A DNA stretch of 9,045 nt from DYRB01 sp041307765 (GTDB taxonomy: Bacteria > Pseudomonadota > Gammaproteobacteria > Chromatiales > Chromatiaceae). Positions 1-8,671 of the stretch are shown in pieces. A program made the translations under genes and the position numbers. Position 1 is the first letter of the stretch. Every line of letters starts with the position of its first letter. The DNA lies in assembly GCA_041307765.1 (NCBI GenBank), contig JBFZCW010000058.1, positions 1 through 9,045 of the forward strand, in the 5' to 3' direction. Below the pieces are notes generated by a model. It did no database searches, was not told the DNA's origin, and was given only the letters and a program-made list of their open reading frames with translations.

Positions 1-471
1 GTTGTAGGACATGGCCAGACAAAACTCGGTGGGGGCCTCCAGCAACTCACCGAGCTTCTCGATGGGCAGCACCCGCCGATCATCCGCCAATGGGTGTATG
101 ACCACCGTGGTGTCCTTGCGCGCCTCCACCACCTCGTCCAGGTAGCAGATACCACCGGCACGCACCGCCCGGGCCAGGGGGCCATCGACCCAGATGGTCT
201 CACCGCCCTTGACCAGGAAGCGCCCCACCAGATCGGAGGAGGTGAGGTCGTCGTGGCAGGAGACGGTGATCAGCGGGCGCTTGAGGCGCCAGGCCATGTA
301 CTCCATGAAGCGCGTCTTGCCGCACCCCGTGGGGCCCTTGAGCAGGATCGGCAGCCCGTTGGCGTAGGCTGCCTCGAAGACGGTGATCTCGTCGGCCACA
401 GGCTCGTAGTAGGGCTCGACCTCGATGAAGTATTCCTCGGGCTTCAATACCCTCAGCTCATGCTGTTGCAA
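1..471 (-). CDS. CbbQ/NirQ/NorQ/GvpN-family MoxR-type AAA+ ATPase, 5' part (runs off left edge)
   Basis: The first 157 residues of an AAA+ ATPase are visible; the family is usually about 260-270 residues, so the C-terminal sensor regions are outside the window. Walker A is GPTGCGKT at residues 46-53 and Walker B is ICYLDEV at 108-114, followed by the family block EARKDTTVVIHPLADDRR. The N-terminal EVEPYYEPVADE is typical of CbbQ/NorQ proteins. Family members use ATP to remodel or activate metalloenzymes (CbbQ with CbbO on Rubisco, NorQ with NorD on nitric oxide reductase). Which target applies here cannot be decided from this part alone, because the partner von Willebrand-type gene would lie further left. 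No in-frame ATG or GTG exists between the preceding stop (610-612) and the conserved region. I chose TTG at 469-471 because a GGAG sits seven bases upstream. TTG at 556-558 or 445-447 are alternatives. Confidence 0.88.
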   Translation of the reverse strand, partial: MQQHELRVLKPEEYFIEVEPYYEPVADEITVFEAAYANGLPILLKGPTGCGKTRFMEYMAWRLKRPLITVSCHDDLTSSDLVGRFLVKGGETIWVDGPLARAVRAGGICYLDEVVEARKDTTVVIHPLADDRRVLPIEKLGELLEAPTEFCLAMSYN

Positions 472-609
472 CGCTGCTCTCCGACTGACCAGTTGATTGA
501 ACGTCGCATTTGGGGGTGTCCGGCGGCGCAGGCAAGGTCCGCGTCCGGGCCGGGGCAATGTTGAAGTGCTGCGGCCTGCGTCTTCCGTGCGGGTCGCCAG
601 CGGGGCCGG
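472..609 (-). other. Gap between the mutT fusion and the AAA+ gene, fully open in frame
   Basis: 138 bases follow the mutT-fusion stop. The reading frame of the AAA+ gene is open through all 46 codons, but only a TTG at 556-558 could serve as an extra start. I see no hairpin with a T run and no convincing promoter, so it is unclear whether the ATPase belongs to the secA operon. Confidence 0.5.
479..482 (-). promoter_or_regulatory. Ribosome binding site deciding the TTG start of the AAA+ gene
   Basis: GGAG on the minus strand lies seven bases before the TTG codon at 469-471. It is the only good Shine-Dalgarno match near an in-frame start candidate in this open stretch, which contains no ATG or GTG. 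Confidence 0.5.
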
Positions 610-1581
610 TCAGTCCAGCCAAAGTCCCCGAATGGCAGCGACACCCTGAGCCCCATGCCGAATGGCGGTGTCAAGGTCGGCCGGGCCCAAGCCGCCGAGG
701 GCGTAGACCGGGAGGGCCGCCAGGTCCACCAGTTCGGCGAAACGCGTCCAGCCAAGGGGTTTGGCTTCCGGGTGGGTAGCCGTAGGTTGCACGGAGGCGA
801 GGAGCGCATAGTCCAGGCCGAGGTCTGCCGCGCGATGGAGGTCCCGTGCGTCGTGGCAGGAGGCCCCACACCAGCCCCCGGCAGCCCCCAGCGCCCTGGG
901 TCGCCGGGTGAGGCGCCACAAGCGCTCTACGGTGAGGTGCAGGCCGTGGCCTGGTAGGTGGGAGGCGAGTTCCGGGTCGGCGTTGAGTATCAGCGTGGCC
1001 CCGGACCCTTCGCACAGTTCGAAGGCGGCCGCGGCCAGCCGGGCGTAGCCGGCAGGGGGCAGCCCGTGGGCGCGCAACTGGACGAGCCGCACCCCACGCC
1101 CTAGGGCCATCGACAGGCGCCTGAGAAAGCGCTCCGGCGTGGCGGGGTCGGTTCCGGTGATGAGATAAAGCGGTGCGAGCCGCAGGGCCGAAATGATGGG
1201 CCGGTCTGCAGCGGGGAAGGCCGCGGGGTCCATGGTGTCGGGGTCCAGCCACGCCAGCGGCTGGCCCTCGCGCCCAGCGGGCTCGCCCGAGTACGCGGTG
1301 ACGCGGTGGACATCCAACAGGATATGGCGGTCGCCGTAGTCGTGAGGAACGCGGATCAGGGGGCGGGAGGCGAGCACCTGGACACCCAGCTCCTCCCAAA
1401 GCTCCCGGCCGAGTCCCTCGGTCGGGGTCTCGCCGGGCTCCAGCTTGCCCCCCGGGAACTCCCAGAGTCCACCCTGATGGACGCCTGTGGGGCGGCGCGC
1501 GACCAGGATGCGGCCCCGGCCGTCCTCGATCGCGCCCGCGACCACGTGGATTCGTCGTGTCGCCAAGGCGGCGTCTTCCAC
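610..1581 (-). CDS. mutT: MutT-type Nudix hydrolase fused to a degenerate ThiE/TenI-like domain
   Basis: A 323-residue two-domain protein. Residues about 10-135 form a Nudix domain with a perfect Nudix box at 45-67 (G-x5-E-x7-R-E-x2-E-E-x-G-V: G45, E51, R59, E60, E63, E64). This fits MutT, which hydrolyses 8-oxo-dGTP to keep oxidised G out of DNA. E. coli MutT is only about 130 residues. Residues about 137-321 resemble thiamine phosphate synthase/TenI: VQLRAHG (167-173), a CHD-type block near 242, PTATHP (266-271) and a glycine-rich ALGGLGPADL near 294-303. Several ThiE active-site residues look replaced (see findings), so thiamine synthesis is doubtful. The same fusion is known near argJ/secA in Pseudomonas. 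The start is GTG, 12 bases after the argJ stop and in the same frame; it leaves only ten residues before the first Nudix strand. TTG at 1566 is an alternative. It is the third gene of the secA-argJ-mutT operon. Confidence 0.93.
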   Translation of the reverse strand: MEDAALATRRIHVVAGAIEDGRGRILVARRPTGVHQGGLWEFPGGKLEPGETPTEGLGRELWEELGVQVLASRPLIRVPHDYGDRHILLDVHRVTAYSGEPAGREGQPLAWLDPDTMDPAAFPAADRPIISALRLAPLYLITGTDPATPERFLRRLSMALGRGVRLVQLRAHGLPPAGYARLAAAAFELCEGSGATLILNADPELASHLPGHGLHLTVERLWRLTRRPRALGAAGGWCGASCHDARDLHRAADLGLDYALLASVQPTATHPEAKPLGWTRFAELVDLAALPVYALGGLGPADLDTAIRHGAQGVAAIRGLWLD

Positions 1582-1593
1582 CGGAGTGCCGCG

Positions 1594-2808
1594 CTAGCTG
1601 CGGTACTCGGCATTGATGCGGACATAGTCGTAGGACAGATCGCAGGTCAGAATCCGTGACCCCGCCTGGCCGCGGCCGAGGGCGACGCGGATGAGGATCT
1701 CCTGCTCGGCCATTACCGCCCGCCCAGCGGCCTCCGTGTAGTCGGCGGCTCGCCCGCCGTCGCAGACGATGAGGGTGTCTCCGAGCCAGATGCGGACCCG
1801 GTCGATGTCGAGCCCGTCCACTCCCGCGCGCCCCACGGCAGCCAGGATGCGCCCCCAGTTGGGGTCGGAGGCGAAGAGCGCCGTTTTGACCAGCGGTGAG
1901 TGGGCGATGGCATCGGCGACCCGCCTCGCCTCGGAGGCGTCTGCAGCCTCCTCGATCAGGACGGTGACGAGCTTGGTGGCCCCCTCGCCGTCGCGGATGA
2001 TGGCCGTGGCCAGCTCTTGGCACACGGCGGTGACTGCCTCGCTCAGGCACTGGTAGTCCGAGGACTGATCGTCGGTGATGGACGGGTTCCCCAGCGTCGC
2101 GGCGGCGGCCAGCACGCAGGCATCGTTGGTGGAGGTGTCGCCGTCCACGGTGATGGCGTTGAACGACACGTCGACAGCCCCCTGGAGGCAAAGCCGGAGC
2201 AGTTCGATATCCACGGCAGCATCGGTGGCGAGATACGCGAGCATGGTTGCCATGTCCGGACGGATCATCCCCGCTCCCTTGCAGATCCCTGTCAGCGTTG
2301 CGGTGGCGCCTTCGCCCGCTCCCGCCAGTGCGAAGCGCCGGGAGACGAGCTTCGGGACCGTATCCGTGGTCATGATGGCCCGGGCCGCCGCTTCCCAGCC
2401 GTCCTCCCGCAACGCGGCAAGGGCCGCCGGCAGGGCGGCGGCGAGGCGGTCCACCGGCAGGGGCTCGCCAATGACCCCGGTCGAGAAGGGCAGGACTTCT
2501 TCCGAGGCGCAGCCAGCGAGCTCGGCGAGGGCCCCGCAGCTGGCAATGGCGTCGGACAGGCCGCGGTGCCCGGTGCCGGCGTTGGCGTTCCCGGAGTTGA
2601 CGAGGAGGTAGCGGGGAGCCGCCGCGGCGACGTGGCGCCGGGCAACCACCACGGGGGCGGCACAGAAGGCATTGCGGGTGAAGACTGCGGCGCAGGTCGC
2701 TCCGGCGGGCAGCTCGATCAAGAGCAGGTCCTGACGATCCGGGTAGCGGATGCCGGCCGCGGCGGTACCGAGTCGAACGCCCGGGACTGGATGAAAGGCG
2801 ATGCTCAT
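1594..2808 (-). CDS. argJ: ArgJ, bifunctional glutamate N-acetyltransferase / ornithine acetyltransferase
   Basis: 404 residues, normal length for ArgJ. The enzyme moves the acetyl group from N-acetylornithine to glutamate, closing the acetyl cycle of arginine synthesis; bifunctional forms also acetylate glutamate with acetyl-CoA. It acts in the cytoplasm. ArgJ proteins cleave themselves before a threonine in the MATML motif, which makes alpha and beta chains; here this is residues 186-190 with T188 as the expected nucleophile. Other family blocks are NSGNANAGTG (71-80), STGVIGEPLP (109-118), KGAGMIRPDMATM (177-189), VDGDTSTNDA (221-230) and a C-terminus ending in SYDYVRINAEYRS. The sequence cannot show whether it is mono- or bifunctional. 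The ATG start lies 12 bases after the secA stop with only a weak GGGAA upstream, which suggests coupled translation in one operon. Confidence 0.97.
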   Translation of the reverse strand: MSIAFHPVPGVRLGTAAAGIRYPDRQDLLLIELPAGATCAAVFTRNAFCAAPVVVARRHVAAAAPRYLLVNSGNANAGTGHRGLSDAIASCGALAELAGCASEEVLPFSTGVIGEPLPVDRLAAALPAALAALREDGWEAAARAIMTTDTVPKLVSRRFALAGAGEGATATLTGICKGAGMIRPDMATMLAYLATDAAVDIELLRLCLQGAVDVSFNAITVDGDTSTNDACVLAAAATLGNPSITDDQSSDYQCLSEAVTAVCQELATAIIRDGEGATKLVTVLIEEAADASEARRVADAIAHSPLVKTALFASDPNWGRILAAVGRAGVDGLDIDRVRIWLGDTLIVCDGGRAADYTEAAGRAVMAEQEILIRVALGRGQAGSRILTCDLSYDYVRINAEYRS

Positions 2809-2820
2809 GGGCGTTTCCCG

Positions 2821-5652
<2,832 letters not shown>

Positions 5653-5681
5653 AGGACAGACCGACGTGAAAAAATGCGCGA

Positions 5682-5711
5682 ATCATACTGGAAAAGCCAG
5701 GGCCACGCAGG
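5682..5711 (-). promoter_or_regulatory. Candidate secA promoter
   Basis: On the minus strand a -10-like TATGAT (5682-5687) lies about 30 bases before the secA ATG, giving a leader of roughly 25 bases. The sequence 17 bases further up is a poor -35 (CTGCGT). The short leader leaves no room for an arrest peptide of the SecM type. Confidence 0.35.
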
Positions 5712-5811
5712 GTTGGGCGGAGCCCCGATGGCCCTGCCCGGAGGGGGAGATCGACCCCGAACCAGCCGATCAGGCGTATGCGGGGACGGGGGGGAGGAGG
5801 GTCGAGGGCCT

Positions 5812-5851
5812 GGGGTGTCGCAAAGGTCTGCAGAGGCCCTTGCGACGCCCC
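5812..5851 (-). terminator. Hairpin after the M23 gene, likely terminator or processing stem
   Basis: Arms 5812-5826 and 5837-5851 pair over 15 positions: 12 pairs including one G-U, one A-C mismatch, then two G-C pairs, with a ten-base loop. The hairpin begins about 20 bases beyond the M23 stop codon and ends well before the secA promoter. No run of T follows on either strand, so it is not a textbook Rho-independent terminator. Confidence 0.45.
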
Positions 5852-5870
5852 GGGGTGTCAGGTGTCGCGG

Positions 5871-6875
5871 TCAGCCGTCCGCTCGGCCTTGGGACGGGCG
5901 GGTATCGGCTGCGAGATTGGTTCGGTCGATATACGTCAGGGGATTGACCTGCTTGCCGTCCACCAGAACCTCGAAGTGGACGTGGGGCCCAGTGGAGCGC
6001 CCAGTGGAGCCCAGGGTTGCGATGGTTTGGCCGCGCTCGATGGCCGCGCCCTCGCTGACTAAGAGCTTCTGGCAATGCCCGTAGCGTGTGACAAGCCCGT
6101 CATTGTGGCGGATCTCCACCAGATTTCCGTAGCCGTTCTGCTTGCCGCTGAAGGTGACCACACCGTCCGCCACTGCGACCACCGGCGACCCTCGCGCCCC
6201 GGCGAAGTCGACACCCTTGTGGAAGGCGCTGCGGCCTCGGTAGGGGTCCTTGCGGAATCCAAATGTGGAGGTGATGTAACCTGACCGGACCGGCCAGCCC
6301 GAGAGGGCCGACTGCTCCCCCGAGTCCCCGAGGTGGCGCTCCATGATCAGTTCTTCGAGGAGGGTGAGCTTGCCTTTGCGGTCGTCGAGCTCGCTCAGCA
6401 CCTGGGCGAGTTCTTCTGCCAGGGCGTCGATGGCGGCGGGGCGGTCGGAAGGGTCGGTTTCGGGACCGCCCTGGGGCGGAGGGTTATGGAAGTCGAACTC
6501 CTCCTCGTCGAGGCCGGCCATCTTGACCAGCCGTTCTCCGAGGGCATTCAGGCGCAAGATCTCCGCCTGCATCGCGCCAACCTGGCCTGAGACGGCATCG
6601 ATGTGGACGCCGAACTCTTGTTCCTGCGCGCGGAGTCCCTCGCATTCCTGGTGAACGTGGGACTCTGTCCCGGCCTCCAGTTCCGCTCCTTCCGTCGTCA
6701 CTGAGGAGGCCAGGCCAATACCCCCGAGTCCCGGTCCCACCAGCCCCTGGCTTCCAAGCCAGGCCCCGACTCCCCCTGCGACGACCGCTAGTACCGCGGC
6801 CGCCAAAATACCCACCAACGCATTGCCTCTCGCGGACCTTCTACGGTCCAACGGTACCAGGATGTATCGCTTCAT
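5871..6875 (-). CDS. Membrane-anchored M23 (LytM-type) metallopeptidase
   Basis: 334 residues. A positively charged start (MKRYILVPLDRRRSARG) precedes one hydrophobic segment at about 19-40, so the protein is probably anchored in the inner membrane with its bulk in the periplasm. Residues about 80-180 are rich in charged and leucine residues and probably form two coiled-coil stretches around a proline/glycine-rich break (131-145). The M23 domain (about 195-315) has the zinc and catalytic set intact: H219 and D223 in HKGVD, H267 in RYGH, and H298/H300 in HVHFE. Active members cut peptidoglycan cross-links; the complete set suggests a hydrolase rather than a degenerate EnvC/NlpD-type activator. 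A homologous M23 gene sits before secA in Pseudomonas. The ATG start fits the signal-anchor pattern; GGGG lies a few bases upstream. It is divergent from dciA. Confidence 0.93.
   Translation of the reverse strand: MKRYILVPLDRRRSARGNALVGILAAAVLAVVAGGVGAWLGSQGLVGPGLGGIGLASSVTTEGAELEAGTESHVHQECEGLRAQEQEFGVHIDAVSGQVGAMQAEILRLNALGERLVKMAGLDEEEFDFHNPPPQGGPETDPSDRPAAIDALAEELAQVLSELDDRKGKLTLLEELIMERHLGDSGEQSALSGWPVRSGYITSTFGFRKDPYRGRSAFHKGVDFAGARGSPVVAVADGVVTFSGKQNGYGNLVEIRHNDGLVTRYGHCQKLLVSEGAAIERGQTIATLGSTGRSTGPHVHFEVLVDGKQVNPLTYIDRTNLAADTRPSQGRADG
5987..6010 (-). repeat. Perfect 12-base tandem repeat inside the M23 gene
   Basis: GCCCAGTGGAGC occurs twice in direct contact (5987-5998 and 5999-6010, plus-strand reading). 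It encodes the STGRSTG stretch just before the catalytic HVH. STGRSTGPH is a common M23 motif, so the repeat reflects a conserved protein sequence encoded by the same codons twice. Confidence 0.8.
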
Positions 6876-7052
6876 CTAGTGCCCCGGATAAATAGATTTT
6901 GTGCAAGGTACCAGGTCAGCACCTCTGGGTTCAAGGTTTTTCCGCCGGACGGCGCCCTCGCTGGTGCTCGCTGAGGTATGCGTCACCCCGCGGGTTGGCT
7001 ATAGTACCGGCCATCGCCGCAGTCCTCGTGCCTCGCAGGGCAGACACGCCGG
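6876..7052. promoter_or_regulatory. Divergent promoter region between the M23 gene and dciA
   Basis: 177 bases separate two genes that start in opposite directions, so both promoters should be here. For dciA the best -10 is TATAGT at 7000-7005 on the plus strand, without a convincing -35. For the M23 gene, weak minus-strand pairs exist (TTGAAC at 6929-6934 with TACCTT at 6905-6910; CTGACC at 6914-6919 with TCTATT at 6891-6896). The second would leave a leader of under ten bases. I see no small gene or clear operator. Confidence 0.4.
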
Positions 7053-7529
7053 ATGTCAGAAAAAATATTTCATATCAATAAGTTTCTTCGCAGTAATCAG
7101 GCTGCGGCGGGGCTCCTGGAAGGCGTAGAGCGTGACGGTCGCCTGGTCAAGGAAGTGCAGCGGGCTCTGCCGGCGGAACTGCGCCCCCACTGTCTGTATG
7201 CGACCCTGGATGGAAGGCGGCTCTCGTTGCTCACCGACGGCCCCGTGTGGGCCTCCCGGTTGCGTTTTGCGGTGCCGGATGTCCTGGCGGGACTGTGCGC
7301 ACAGGGCGTGATTGCCACCGAGGCGCGGGTGCGGGTCACCCCCGCCAAAGGCACGGGGGCGCCGGTGGATGGCGCAAGGGCAGCGCCAACTCTGTCCCAG
7401 GCGACGGTGCGGCACCTGAAGATGGCAGCCGCAACGATCGATGACGCCGACCTGGCGGCAGCCTTGCTGCGGCTGGCTGGAAAGGGGGCGGTGTCTGGTC
7501 AGGAAACCGCCAAGGGGCGCGGTCCGTAG
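7053..7529 (+). CDS. dciA: DciA-like (DUF721) replicative helicase loader/operator
   Basis: 158 residues, usual for gammaproteobacterial DUF721 proteins. The KH-like core runs to about residue 97 and contains LSLLTDGPVWASRLRF (57-72), the family's L-x-L-x3-(S/G)P-x-WA-x2-LR pattern, then a VRVTP strand (93-97). A flexible stretch (98-112) leads to a small helical C-terminal unit (about 113-142) ending ALLRLAG. DciA interacts with the replicative helicase DnaB in bacteria that lack DnaC/DnaI loaders; that role is known for the family and is not shown here. It is the only plus-strand gene, convergent with lpxC and divergent from the M23 gene, as recalled for Pseudomonas. Its last ten codons overlap the 3' end of lpxC. 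The ATG has no strong Shine-Dalgarno (AGGG about 12 bases upstream). The sequence match is to a short, diverse family, so confidence is below that of its neighbours. Confidence 0.85.
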   Translation: MSEKIFHINKFLRSNQAAAGLLEGVERDGRLVKEVQRALPAELRPHCLYATLDGRRLSLLTDGPVWASRLRFAVPDVLAGLCAQGVIATEARVRVTPAKGTGAPVDGARAAPTLSQATVRHLKMAAATIDDADLAAALLRLAGKGAVSGQETAKGRGP

Positions 7530-8413
7530 GAGATAGGCGCGGGCTCTGTGTCCTCGAAGGTGACCTCCTCCCAAGCCTGCGGGTCCGCGATCAGCGTCCG
7601 CAGCAGCCGGTTGTTGAGGGCATGCCCTGACTTGTGGCCGCGAAAGGACCCTATCAGGCTGTGCCCCAGGAGATAGAGGTCGCCGAAGGCGTCAAGGATC
7701 TTGTGCCGGACGAACTCGTCCTCGTAGCGCAGTCCTTCGTCGTTCAGGACTCGGTAGTCGTCCACGACGACCGCATTGTCCAGGCTCCCGCCCAAGGCCA
7801 GGTTCTGCTGACGCAGCGCTTCGATGTCGCGCAAGAATCCGAAGGTGCGGGCGCGGCTGACCTCCTTGACGAAGGAGGTGGTGGAAAAGTCCACCGTGGC
7901 AGTCTGTGATCGGGAGGCGAAGGCGGGGTGATCGAAGTCGATGGAAAACTCGACCTTGAACCCATCATACGGCTCGAAGATGGCGTACTTGCCCGCCTCT
8001 TCCACCGCCACCCGCCGTTTGATACGGATGAAGCGCTTGGGTCGACTTTGCTCCTCGACGCCGGCCGACTGGATGAGGAAGACGAAGGGCCCGGCGCTGC
8101 CGTCCATGATGGGGACCTCGGCCGCGTTGACTTCTACGTACGCGTTGTCGATCCCAAGCCCCGCCAGGGCAGACAGCAGGTGCTCGACAGTCGAGATGCG
8201 TACGTTACCCTGCGTTAGGGTGGTCGACAGTCTGGTGTCCCCCACGTTGCACGGGGTTGCCTTGATTTCCACCAGGGGGGTCAGGTCCACGCGCCGGAAC
8301 ACGATCCCGGTATCTGGGGCCGCTGGGCGCAGGGTTAGGTCGATCTTCTCGCCGGTATGCAGACCGACGCCGGTCGCTCGAATCACGTTCCTGAGGGTCC
8401 GTTGCCTGATCAT
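7499..8413 (-). CDS. lpxC: LpxC, UDP-3-O-acyl-N-acetylglucosamine deacetylase
   Basis: 304 residues (E. coli 305). It removes the acetyl group from UDP-3-O-acyl-GlcNAc, the committed step of lipid A synthesis, so the organism makes an outer membrane with lipid A. The zinc ligands and catalytic residues are all present: E77 and H78 in STVEHL, H237 and D241 in FVRHKILDA, K238, D245, and H264 in KSGHALNN. I chose the ATG at 8411-8413 because it gives MIRQRTLRNVIRATGVGLH, which aligns from the first residue with known LpxC. The same frame stays open to an upstream ATG at 8558-8560 (49 more residues), which I treat as leader. The C-terminus ends in PRPLAVS, unlike the VLA end that FtsH recognises in E. 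coli, so turnover may differ. The 3' end overlaps dciA by 31 bases. Confidence 0.97.
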   Translation of the reverse strand: MIRQRTLRNVIRATGVGLHTGEKIDLTLRPAAPDTGIVFRRVDLTPLVEIKATPCNVGDTRLSTTLTQGNVRISTVEHLLSALAGLGIDNAYVEVNAAEVPIMDGSAGPFVFLIQSAGVEEQSRPKRFIRIKRRVAVEEAGKYAIFEPYDGFKVEFSIDFDHPAFASRSQTATVDFSTTSFVKEVSRARTFGFLRDIEALRQQNLALGGSLDNAVVVDDYRVLNDEGLRYEDEFVRHKILDAFGDLYLLGHSLIGSFRGHKSGHALNNRLLRTLIADPQAWEEVTFEDTEPAPISYGPRPLAVS

Positions 8414-8595
8414 CGCTCTGTGTCTCCGGTCGCATCCTGATATGGACTCGTCCGGATCCGACACCCGGCTGGGCGCACCGCACAAGGGGCAAATCCTGCG
8501 GCAACGCGTTGGCCAGCGACTTCTGGTATCTTCTCCGGCCCCAGCGCGGCGGTCGGGCATCGCTGCCTCGATCGCCGCCTTAGGGTTTTCCCGTA
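8414..8595 (-). other. Long leader of lpxC, open in the lpxC frame
   Basis: The stretch between the promoter and lpxC contains an ATG (8558-8560) with GAGG five bases upstream, in frame with lpxC and without a stop. The encoded 49 residues include a CPLC motif but resemble nothing I know. About a third of their codons end in A or T, and the codons include three AGA, one AGG, one ATA and one TCA, unlike the neighbouring genes, which speaks against coding. A ten-base palindrome CAACGCGTTG lies at 8502-8511. No riboswitch class is recognisable. Confidence 0.4.
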
Positions 8596-8624
8596 TTAAT
8601 ATCAGTCGAAGACACAGTTTGCAA
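8596..8624 (-). promoter_or_regulatory. Likely lpxC promoter with extended -10
   Basis: On the minus strand, TTGCAA (8619-8624) is followed by a 17-base spacer and TATTAA (8596-8601), and the spacer ends in TGA, giving an extended -10. Spacing and sequence suit a housekeeping sigma-70 promoter. Transcription would start near 8589, about 175 bases before the chosen lpxC ATG and about 30 bases before the upstream in-frame ATG. It lies in the AT-richer stretch just after ftsZ. Confidence 0.6.
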
Positions 8625-8671
8625 GCGAATCCTCTGATTAGTCACGTGATCCGCTGGCATCGATTTCGTCT

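Noticed and set aside
453..869. A 138-codon minus-strand frame ending near the AAA+ start
   Set aside because: It overlaps the ThiE-like domain in another frame and has no recognisable motif.
5664..5700. Small stem CTGG...CCAG and T run just before secA as a terminator
   Set aside because: The stem has only four pairs and the T run is about 15 bases away, so it overlaps the promoter region without forming a terminator.
8414..8560. LpxC annotated as 353 residues from the ATG at 8558-8560
   Set aside because: LpxC homologues start at M-I-x-Q-R-T-L, and the extra 49 codons have unlike codon use. Kept as a finding because the ribosome site is good.
8642..8649. TCACGTGA palindrome after ftsZ as an operator or terminator
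   Set aside because: Eight bases with no extension, no T run and no known operator pattern; chance is sufficient.
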